Positions 35,271-41,777 of a DNA stretch of 49,177 bases are shown here, one piece after another. Each line of letters starts with the position of its first letter. The first letter of the stretch is position 1. This DNA comes from JAVBKX01 sp031553835. GTDB taxonomy: Bacteria > Bacteroidota > Bacteroidia > Bacteroidales > Azobacteroidaceae. The DNA lies in assembly GCA_031553835.1 (NCBI GenBank), contig JAVBKX010000028.1, forward strand, positions 1 through 49,177, in the 5' to 3' direction. A program made the position numbers and the translations under genes. The notes beneath the pieces were generated by a model. That model worked only from the letters and a program-made list of their open reading frames with translations. It was not told the DNA's origin and searched no databases.

Positions 35271-35600
35271 ACCTGTTTAATTTTAAAATGGTGAATAAAA
35301 TATAAAAAAATAAAAAACACGACAAAGTACAAACTTTATTACGGTAAACTTAGATTTCCGAGGCTTCAACCGAACGGATATTTAGAAGATTATAACAGAT
35401 TAAAAACAAGTGTCCCTCCCTCTCCTTCACAACTTGAAATATCGTAAAAGGCAAGCTGCTAAAGACTTTCACAGGGACGGTCGCGGCAAAGATAGCATGT
35501 ATGCAAATTGTTATTTTCATGCTGTCGCTGTTGTGTATAAGTACAAATGTAATAATAAAACTGAATTTTTTGTATCATTTTTGTTTTGCCCTTGAGTAGC
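35271..35600. other. 330-bp intergenic region with nothing recognised
   Basis: AT-rich sequence upstream of the T9SS-cargo gene and downstream of the membrane-protein gene. No RNA gene, convincing terminator or coding sequence was seen. A partial match to a -7 box near 35325-35335 on the minus strand has too many mismatches to list as a promoter. Confidence 0.5.
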
Positions 35601-36521
35601 TCAATAGGGAATACAATAGAGCACAATCAACAATACAATGCTAATAATAAACAAATACAACGAAAGTTTCTTCTCAACCAATGCAAAATAATGGGCAACT
35701 ACCATCGAACAAGGAAGGCAGGCAATCTGCGCCCAGCTTACTTTTTCCGAATTTTGCATGATCATCATCAAACAGGTATAAATTGCAAAAATATACAAAA
35801 AGTAAAAATAGCGGCGGGTACGAATTTTTTCCTGATGAGAGAACAATAAGAAGTTCATACCGGAAATAATCATCAGCAAAATAATCAAGGCGGTAATAAT
35901 CCAATCTTTCAAAGAAAAGTCGGGAAGTGTAAAAAACAACAACTCTTTCCAGGATGGCACTTGATCAAGCAAAAAATTCCAGTCATTTTTATAAACACTC
36001 CAGGCGGTGACAAACAATAAAACGGTGAGTATCCCGATAATGCTTGCAAAAAACGACTTGGCATTAAAGGCCTGAAACCAATAAGCGCCAATCCAAAAAA
36101 CCGGAATCAAAAAAAGCACCGGAGGCCATAATAAGCTACAAACCCCAATAATAAGCGCGATATTAAACGAACTATCTTGTGTATATTCTGCCTGGTACGA
36201 CCGGTACAACGAAAACAAGCAAAGCATGATTCCAAAAGAAACAATGCTCGCCGTTATCGAATAAAAAAACAACGGATTCGCTCCGCAAAACAACAAAAAG
36301 AACAGGGAAGGAAATACAGTCCGTTGCCGAATAACTGTAAACCGGTGATTAAACCGAAGCCACAACAAGGCAATAACAATCTGAATGGTCAAGGTGACCC
36401 ACACATCCCATTTTTCGGCAGATGAAGGAGACAATAATCGCGCAAGTACACACACAATGATTCCCAATGGAATCATTGCTTTTCCATTTACTATGGTTCT
36501 ATGTATCGCTCGAACGTCCAA
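35601..36521 (-). CDS. Multi-spanning membrane protein, DUF6427-like
   Basis: About 306 residues with roughly nine hydrophobic helices and a predicted inner-membrane location; the overall look fits the DUF6427 family of uncharacterised Bacteroidota proteins. The start is uncertain. A TTG at 36521 gives the N-terminus (M)DVRAIHRTIVNGKAM; an ATG at 36476 would begin at the first membrane helix; an ATG at 36578 lies inside purD and would translate an AATGAAAG word array into an odd FFHFSFFHFF stretch, so it was rejected. Position directly after purD, with only 40 bp between, suggests the end of the argB-to-purD transcription unit. Confidence 0.5.
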   Translation of the reverse strand: MDVRAIHRTIVNGKAMIPLGIIVCVLARLLSPSSAEKWDVWVTLTIQIVIALLWLRFNHRFTVIRQRTVFPSLFFLLFCGANPLFFYSITASIVSFGIMLCLFSLYRSYQAEYTQDSSFNIALIIGVCSLLWPPVLFLIPVFWIGAYWFQAFNAKSFFASIIGILTVLLFVTAWSVYKNDWNFLLDQVPSWKELLFFTLPDFSLKDWIITALIILLMIISGMNFLLFSHQEKIRTRRYFYFLYIFAIYTCLMMIMQNSEKVSWAQIACLPCSMVVAHYFALVEKKLSLYLFIISIVLLIVLYCIPY

Positions 36522-36532
36522 GGGAATAAAAA

Positions 36533-36559
36533 AATGAAAGAATGAAAAATGAAAGAATA
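36533..36559. repeat. AATGAAAG word array between purD and the membrane-protein gene
   Basis: Three units AATGAAAG, AATGAAA and AATGAAAG fill the gap. The word is nearly that of the arms around the four-helix-bundle gene at 31033. No inverted partner was found. Confidence 0.5.
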
Positions 36560-36561
36560 CA

Positions 36562-37830
36562 CTATATATCTTTCCCAATATCCGACCGGAAATATTTTCC
36601 TTCGAAATCTATCACAGAAGCATTAGCAAAAGACTGTCTCATAGCCTCTTCCTTATTTTTCCCATACGAACTTACAGTGATCACACGGCCGCCATTGGTA
36701 ACAATCCGTCCGTCTTTTTCCGCAGTGCCGGCGTGAAACGCAATACTTCCTTTCACCTTCTGCAAACCAGCAATCACTTTCCCTTTTTCATAATCGCCGG
36801 GATATCCTCCCGAAACCAGCATCACAGTCACAGCGCATCGTTCGTCAAAAACCAGGTTCCGGCTTTCAAGATCACCAGTTGCAATTCCTTCTAATAAATC
36901 CACCAGGTCAGATTGAATGCGAAGCATCACCACTTCGGTTTCCGGATCACCCATCCGGCAATTATATTCAATCACCATTGGTTCCCCATTCACCTTTATC
37001 AATCCCAGGAAAATAAATCCCTTATAATCAATATTTTCAGCTTTCAGTCCCTGGATAGTTGGAATCACAATCCTTTCTTCCACTTTTTTCATAAAAGCCT
37101 CATCGGCAAAAGGCACCGGAGAAACAGCTCCCATTCCTCCCGTATTCAGGCCGGTATCCCCCACCCCAATCCGTTTGTAATCTTTGGCTTCCGGCAATAT
37201 TTTATAGGAATTTCCATCCGTCATCACAAATACGGAACATTCAATTCCCGACAAAAATTCTTCAATGACCACCGTACTGCTCGCCTGGCCAAACATGCCG
37301 TTAAGCATGCATTCCAATTCTTTTTCGGCTTCAGGAAGATTATCAATGATCAATACCCCTTTGCCCGCTGCCAGTCCGTCGGCTTTCAGGACATAAGGAG
37401 GTTTCAATGAATGCAGGAATACGATTCCTTCCTGCAAATTGCGGATAGTCACACTCATATACCGTGCAGTAGGTATCTGATGGCGCATCATAAAAGCCTT
37501 GGCAAAATCCTTGCTTCCTTCCAATTGAGCGCCTTCGCGGGAAGGGCCGATGACGGGAATGGACGATAATTCCGGATCATGCTGAAAAAAGTCATATACA
37601 CCCTTTACCAGCGGATCTTCCGGACCAACCACTACCATGTTCACGGCCTGTTGCAATACAAATTTTTTAATGGCAGGAAAATCAGTTGCGGCAAGATTGA
37701 CATTGCTCCCCACTTGCGCTGTCCCGGCATTTCCCGGGGCAATATACAATTGTGTGACTTTAGCGCTTTGCGCTATTTTCCAGGCCAAAGCATGTTCGCG
37801 GCCTCCGGATCCTAATAAGAGAATATTCAT
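36562..37830 (-). CDS. purD: Phosphoribosylamine--glycine ligase
   Basis: A 422-residue cytoplasmic ATP-grasp ligase that makes glycinamide ribonucleotide, the second step of purine synthesis. The N-terminus ILLLGSGGREHALAWKIA is diagnostic; the ATP-grasp core shows KADGLAAGKGVLI, and the metal-binding part has EYNCRMGDPE. Length is as expected. It lies in a minus-strand series with argB, a flavin-binding protein and an RNA methyltransferase, separated from the last by a GTTACGA word array. No own promoter box is obvious. Confidence 0.5.
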   Translation of the reverse strand: MNILLLGSGGREHALAWKIAQSAKVTQLYIAPGNAGTAQVGSNVNLAATDFPAIKKFVLQQAVNMVVVGPEDPLVKGVYDFFQHDPELSSIPVIGPSREGAQLEGSKDFAKAFMMRHQIPTARYMSVTIRNLQEGIVFLHSLKPPYVLKADGLAAGKGVLIIDNLPEAEKELECMLNGMFGQASSTVVIEEFLSGIECSVFVMTDGNSYKILPEAKDYKRIGVGDTGLNTGGMGAVSPVPFADEAFMKKVEERIVIPTIQGLKAENIDYKGFIFLGLIKVNGEPMVIEYNCRMGDPETEVVMLRIQSDLVDLLEGIATGDLESRNLVFDERCAVTVMLVSGGYPGDYEKGKVIAGLQKVKGSIAFHAGTAEKDGRIVTNGGRVITVSSYGKNKEEAMRQSFANASVIDFEGKYFRSDIGKDI

Positions 37831-37834
37831 ATTT

Positions 37835-37903
37835 TTAGTTACGAGTTCGAGTTACAAGTTCGAGTTACAAGTTATGAGTTACAAGTTACGAGTTATGAGT
37901 TAC
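37835..37903. repeat. GTTACGA/GTTACAA word array upstream of purD
   Basis: Ten units run from 37838: GTTACGA, GTTCGA, GTTACAA, GTTCGA, GTTACAA, GTTATGA, GTTACAA, GTTACGA, GTTATGA, GTTAC. The outer end TTAGTTACGAG (37835-37845) is identical to the ends of the araA-araB palindrome. No inverted right arm is present, so this looks like a single-armed relative. Confidence 0.5.
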
Positions 37904-37909
37904 TTACCA

Positions 37910-39052
37910 CTAATTTTTATTAAGTTCGTTTCTTTTCCCTTCGAATAATTCGTATTTACGGAATTCGCATTCCAATGCACCATTAATCAATTTCATTTTT
38001 TTCGATGGTTTCAAACCTATTTTATCAAAACCTTCCTCATTTGAACTGATAATCCACGCATCATAACCCATAAATACATGTTTCAACCGTTCTCCGATCA
38101 TGGAATACAAACTCATAATATCCCGGGGATTCAATCGTTCGCCATAAGGAGGATTGGTTATCAAAATACCTTTTTCGGGGGCCGTCTGATATTGTTGAAA
38201 CGGTTTTGTTTCTAACGTAATATAATGCGACAACCCTGCATTTTTGACATTTTTCGCAGCACAGGCAATGGCTTTCGGAGAAATATCCGATCCATAAATT
38301 TTATGTTCGAATTCTTTCTCTCCGCTATCGTCGCTGCTAATACTTTCAAATAGATCCGGATCAAAATCGGGCCATTTTTCAAAAGCGTATTTATCGCGAA
38401 AAATTCCCGGCGCAATATTTAGCGCAATCATCGCCGCTTCAATCAATAACGTACCCGATCCACACATCGGATCCACCAGGTTGCTCTCGCCTTTCCATCC
38501 TGTTTTCAGAATCATTCCGGCAGCCAGTACTTCATTGAGCGGCGCCTCTGTTTCTTCGGTTCTATAACCTCGTTTATGCAATGATTCTCCGGAACTATCT
38601 AACGAAACAGTACATTCCTGATGCGAAATATGGATATGTATTTGCAAATCGGGCGCATTCAATCGTACGGAAGGACGCGCCAGTCCCTGATCCGTAAAAA
38701 AATCAGCAATTGCATCTTTCGTGCGATAAGCAACAAACTTAGAATGTGTAAAAATTTCCGAATTCACCACGGCATCGATTGCAAATGTTTTCTTTTCGGA
38801 AAGGTGTTGATCCCAGGCTATTTTTTTCACCTGTTCATACACTTCGTCCGCACTTTTGGCGCGAAAAGCAGCAATCGGTTTCAAGATTCGCAAAGCCGTA
38901 CGACAATGAAAATTAGCTTTGTAAAGCAACATTTTGTCCCCTTCAAAAGAAACCATTCGTCGCCCGATCTGTACATTATTGGCTCCCAGTTCAATCAATT
39001 CGGTTGCCAGTATATCCTCTAAACCGTATAAGGTTTTTGCAATTAGTTCCAT
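37910..39052 (-). CDS. THUMP-domain class I RNA methyltransferase (RlmL/RlmK N-terminal type)
   Basis: A 380-residue SAM-dependent enzyme. An N-terminal ferredoxin-like plus THUMP region (about 1-160) binds RNA. The C-terminal Rossmann methyltransferase shows the SAM-binding motif VDPMCGSGTLLIEAA and the catalytic TNPPYGERL, typical of N2-guanine or N6-adenine methylation. In E. coli the related RlmL modifies G2445 of 23S rRNA; the Bacteroidota protein is shorter because the RlmK half is absent. The exact target base is therefore inferred only. It is 22 bp downstream of the flavin-binding protein gene and probably co-transcribed. Confidence 0.5.
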   Translation of the reverse strand: MELIAKTLYGLEDILATELIELGANNVQIGRRMVSFEGDKMLLYKANFHCRTALRILKPIAAFRAKSADEVYEQVKKIAWDQHLSEKKTFAIDAVVNSEIFTHSKFVAYRTKDAIADFFTDQGLARPSVRLNAPDLQIHIHISHQECTVSLDSSGESLHKRGYRTEETEAPLNEVLAAGMILKTGWKGESNLVDPMCGSGTLLIEAAMIALNIAPGIFRDKYAFEKWPDFDPDLFESISSDDSGEKEFEHKIYGSDISPKAIACAAKNVKNAGLSHYITLETKPFQQYQTAPEKGILITNPPYGERLNPRDIMSLYSMIGERLKHVFMGYDAWIISSNEEGFDKIGLKPSKKMKLINGALECEFRKYELFEGKRNELNKN

Positions 39053-39074
39053 TGAGAAAAAACTCCCTGTTTAT

Positions 39075-39545
39075 TTACCGATTAGATATTCCAAATTCTT
39101 TACCCGTCATCCGATCCACAACAATTTTCCAGACTTTTACATTATTTACCGCCGGATCTGAGTATGAAAATTTCCTTCCCGAATAATGTTTCATCAAAAT
39201 ATTCAGGGCATCAACCTTGGCTTCTTTCGATTCTTCGAACTCCACTTTTCCGGAAGCGATCACACTGCGGGCTTTCATGCTGTAACTACATGCCACATCG
39301 GGATGTTGATAAGTCAACCGATGACCGGCGCTAAATGTAACGCAAACCCGGTTATTTCGTTCCAGTATTTCCTTACTTCTGCCTTCGTATCCCGAATGCA
39401 GGTAAATAACGCCATCCTGATAACCGAAATTCATCGGAATTACATAAGGCGTTCCGTCGGTATCGGCCAATCCGACATAACAAATATCGCATTGACTGAT
39501 TATTTCTTCCATGATCGTTTGATCTGTTAATTCTATTGTCTTCAT
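39075..39545 (-). CDS. Pyridoxamine 5'-phosphate oxidase-like flavin-binding protein
   Basis: A 156-residue protein from the ATG at 39545, chosen because it begins MKTIELTDQTIMEEI two bases after the argB stop; an upstream candidate at 39554 would overlap argB. The split-barrel flavin-binding fold is indicated by CYVGLADTDGTPYVIPMNFGY and VCVTFSAGHRL. Members related to NimA bind FMN or heme and act as reductases of uncertain substrate. True PdxH function is unlikely because of the short length. Cotranscription with argB is likely from the spacing. Specific activity is unknown. Confidence 0.5.
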   Translation of the reverse strand: MKTIELTDQTIMEEIISQCDICYVGLADTDGTPYVIPMNFGYQDGVIYLHSGYEGRSKEILERNNRVCVTFSAGHRLTYQHPDVACSYSMKARSVIASGKVEFEESKEAKVDALNILMKHYSGRKFSYSDPAVNNVKVWKIVVDRMTGKEFGISNR

Positions 39546-39547
39546 AA

Positions 39548-40315
39548 TCAACACACAATTGTACCCCGGCCCAAATTAATCTCATCCGCCCGGGTAATGA
39601 CGACTTCTTTTACTCCGCAATGAATGGCTTGAAAAGCATTTTCCAATTTAGGGATCATTCCTCCCGAAATGATTCCCTGTTCCACATATTGATCGAATAA
39701 TTCCCTGTCAACCTGACGGATTACGCTTTGATCATCGTTTTCGTCCATCAACACTCCGCTTTTTTCGAAACAATAAATGAGCCGGACATCAAAATATCGG
39801 GCTAACTCTTTTGCTGTTTCTCCGGCAATCGTATCGGCATTCGTATTCAATAAATTACCGTCGCCATCGTGAGTCAACGGAGCCAGCACCGGAATGACGC
39901 CTTCTTTCAATAATTGGGAAACAGCTTCGCCATCGACCACATCCACATCGCCGACAAAACCATAATCGATTTGATCAACCGGCCGTTTCCGGGAACGAAT
40001 AATATTCATATCCGCACCGGTCAATCCCAACGCATTTTGCCCACGCGCCTGCAATCCCGCAACAATATGTTTGTTCACCAAACCGGCATACACCATCGTC
40101 ACCACTTTCAAGGTTTCCTCATCCGTGATCCGGCGTCCGTCCACCATCTTACTTTCAATGCCTAATTGTTCCGCCAAGCGAGTCGCAGAGCGTCCTCCGC
40201 CATGTACCAGCATCTTGTAGCCGGCTATCGCAGCAAAGTCGCGAAGCAGTTGTTGCAAAGACGCTTCTTCTTCCACAACTTTACCCCCGACTTTTACGAT
40301 TGTCAAATGATCCAT
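39548..40315 (-). CDS. argB: Acetylglutamate kinase
   Basis: A 255-residue amino-acid kinase that phosphorylates N-acetyl-L-glutamate in arginine synthesis. The N-terminal phosphate-binding lysine segment is VKVGGKVVEE, the glycine loop is VHGGGRSATRLAEQLG, and the C-terminal nucleotide/substrate segment is ISGGMIPKLENAF. No other arginine gene lies nearby. A -7 box TAGCTTTG is at 40345-40338, making it the first gene of the minus-strand series towards purD. Length is close to E. coli ArgB, which lacks the N-terminal arginine-sensing helix, so feedback inhibition by arginine is not expected. Confidence 0.5.
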   Translation of the reverse strand: MDHLTIVKVGGKVVEEEASLQQLLRDFAAIAGYKMLVHGGGRSATRLAEQLGIESKMVDGRRITDEETLKVVTMVYAGLVNKHIVAGLQARGQNALGLTGADMNIIRSRKRPVDQIDYGFVGDVDVVDGEAVSQLLKEGVIPVLAPLTHDGDGNLLNTNADTIAGETAKELARYFDVRLIYCFEKSGVLMDENDDQSVIRQVDRELFDQYVEQGIISGGMIPKLENAFQAIHCGVKEVVITRADEINLGRGTIVC

Positions 40316-40337
40316 GATGTATTTTGAATTTTTCGCA

Positions 40338-40345
40338 CAAAGCTA
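40338..40345 (-). promoter_or_regulatory. -7 box of the argB operon
   Basis: Minus-strand TAGCTTTG matches TAnnTTTG, with a leader of about 15 nt before the argB ATG. Confidence 0.5.
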
Positions 40346-40364
40346 CGATTTTTTCGGGAGATAA

Positions 40365-40773
40365 ACACAAAGACACAAAGGCACAAAGTTTTTATAGAAT
40401 TAAAGATTAAAGACCAATGTCGTTTAGTTAAGACGATGAATCGAAATACCATAATGCCACAGAGTGGCTTAGCCTTATTAATCCGCGATTTTAATCGCTG
40501 GAGAAAGGCAGCATACAAAATCAAGCTGCATCGCAGCGTCGCAGATGTCAAGCTGCGTTGTTACGCAACTAAGCGGGATGAACCTACCCCATTCCAGTGG
40601 TTAAAACCACTGGTTATTAAGCCAATGTCACTATGCGACAATTCTTAACTAAACGACATTGGATTAAAGACAGAAGAAGAAAGAATTAGATAAGAAGATA
40701 GTTAAGACCTGTCTTTATTGTTTTTAATTCTATTGCTTTCTTTTTAAATCTTTGTGCCTTTGTGTCTTCGTGT
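40365..40773. repeat. ACACAAAG word palindrome interrupted by a MITE-like element
   Basis: The left arm (40365-40388: ACACAAAG, ACACAAAG, GCACAAAG) and right arm (40750-40773: CTTTGTGC, CTTTGTGT, CTTCGTGT) are complementary over 24 bp with one mismatch. Weaker complementarity continues inward (TAGAATTAAAG-like sequence against TTTAATTCTA). The MITE-like element at 40414-40662 sits between them, so the palindrome is older than the insertion. Confidence 0.5.
40414..40662. mobile_element. MITE-like element, 249 bp, with 19-bp terminal inverted repeats
   Basis: The termini CCAATGTCGTTTAGTTAAG (40414-40432) and its perfect complement (40644-40662) enclose 211 bp. The flanks are direct repeats ATTAAAGA (40406-40413 and 40663-40670), extendable to 10 bp if the element end is trimmed by one base, as expected of a target duplication. 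No transposase is encoded. Internal hairpins are GCCAC-AGA-GTGGC (40456-40468), GCGATT-TT-AATCGC (40485-40498) and CCAGTGGTT-AA-AACCACTGG (40594-40613), giving a REP-like interior. The mobilising transposase must be elsewhere in the genome. Confidence 0.5.
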
Positions 40774-40839
40774 TTAAAAATTTGTCAGGCGTAAGCAGTT
40801 GAGGCTGTCTCAAAAGCCTATAATGGCTTCAATTAAAAA

Positions 40840-40896
40840 CATGTTATATAACATATAAAAATAGTTGCATTTTCTGTGTTTTTGATCTTACATTTG
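40840..40896 (+). promoter_or_regulatory. Promoter of the HU-like gene with upstream palindrome
   Basis: TTG at 40865-40867 and TACATTTG at 40889-40896, 21 bp apart, match the -33 and -7 elements of Bacteroidota promoters. Upstream, CATGTTATATAACAT (40840-40854) is a palindrome almost identical to the one at 13515-13530 before araD. The predicted leader is about 68 nt. Confidence 0.5.
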
Positions 40897-40970
40897 CACT
40901 GCGTTGTAAGAGTGTTCTCTGAACGCAAACCAAAACTATTTTTTTAATACAAAATCTTAATTTATTTTTT

Positions 40971-41354
40971 ATGGTAACAATCAAATCTGTAGCCAGGATA
41001 AATCCTTTGGCTCCTTCAGAAGATCCCAGGTTTTATGCTCGCGCTATTTCTAATGGCACATTGGACCTCAACAAATTGTCGGAATTTCTTGCTGATGGCT
41101 CTACACTTCGTCGCAACGACGTCTATGCTGTCTTAATAGGCGCAGTGGACATAATGATCAGAGAAATCAAAGATGGAAACCGTATTTCCTTTGGCGAATT
41201 AGGAACATTCTACTTGTCGGTCAGCAGTACCGGAGTCGAAAACGAGTCTGATTTTCAGGTGTCTCAAATAACCGGTAACAGGATCAAGTACCTGCCCAGC
41301 ATTACGCTTAAAAACGCCATGAAGAACGTAAGATACCGATTGGTAAAGAAGTAA
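40971..41354 (+). CDS. HU-like DNA-binding protein
   Basis: A 127-residue member of the Bacteroidota HU-related family (TIGR01201-like). The region RNDVYAVLIGAVDIMIREIKDG followed by ISFGELGTFYLSV-like sequence is the dimerisation helix and the turn into the DNA-binding arms. Such proteins are thought to bend or coat DNA, and many genomes encode several. It is monocistronic, with a clear promoter and a strong intrinsic terminator, suggesting high expression. No partner genes are evident. Confidence 0.5.
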   Translation: MVTIKSVARINPLAPSEDPRFYARAISNGTLDLNKLSEFLADGSTLRRNDVYAVLIGAVDIMIREIKDGNRISFGELGTFYLSVSSTGVENESDFQVSQITGNRIKYLPSITLKNAMKNVRYRLVKK

Positions 41355-41377
41355 ATCATCCTTTTGGTAAAAATGTC

Positions 41378-41407
41378 AAGGCCGCCCTAAAAAAGCGGCC
41401 TTTTTTT
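41378..41407 (+). terminator. Intrinsic terminator of the HU-like gene
   Basis: An 8-bp stem AAGGCCGC/GCGGCCTT (41378-41385 with 41395-41402) with a 9-nt loop is followed by a T-run to 41407. It lies 24 bp after the stop codon. Confidence 0.5.
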
Positions 41408-41777
41408 ATTTATTTACTTTACTTTTTGTTGGGCATCTCTTTTGATTCTATTGCCCAACCTTTTTAAAAACGTTGTGCATCACTTTCACAAATGATACAT
41501 ACAATTTGGAAGATTTCCGGTTTTTCATTCCACAATAAGCCTTACATATTGACACAATTGTTATATTTTTTAATACATTTACATCACTTTCAAATATTTA
41601 TAAATGTTACTTTTGTAAAAAAAAGCCTTGGAGTTTGCCGGCAACAACCGGATCTGACACTGCAACGATCACACTGCAGGATGGAACGGTACACAACCAT
41701 ACGCGCGGCAAAGAGGAACGGATTTTTACGTATGAGGAAGGGATACAGATTTTTTGGTAAAAAAAATAAATACAGCC
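41408..41777 (+). other. Intergenic region with promoter and possible coding remnant
   Basis: A -7 box TACTTTTG at 41608-41615 suits the downstream MG2-protein operon. Within the resulting leader, frame 41632-41760 reads 42 sense codons (including DTATITLQDGTV and EERIFTYEEGIQIFW) with protein-like composition but no start codon. It may be the 3' remnant of a lost gene. Confidence in that is low. Confidence 0.5.
41608..41615 (+). promoter_or_regulatory. -7 box of the MG2-protein operon
   Basis: TACTTTTG matches TAnnTTTG. No -33 element at proper distance is obvious. The predicted leader is about 155 nt. Confidence 0.5.

Larger units (their letters stand above)
40316..40970. other. 655-bp intergenic region between argB and the HU-like gene
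   Basis: It holds the argB promoter, the ACACAAAG word palindrome, the MITE-like element, a CRP-like palindrome (40840-40854) and the HU-like gene promoter, each listed separately. No gene was found. Confidence 0.5.

Noticed and set aside
40801..40830. GAGGCTGTCTCAAAAG as a possible insertion-sequence end
   Set aside because: No matching opposite end or target duplication could be found, so it is too short to call.
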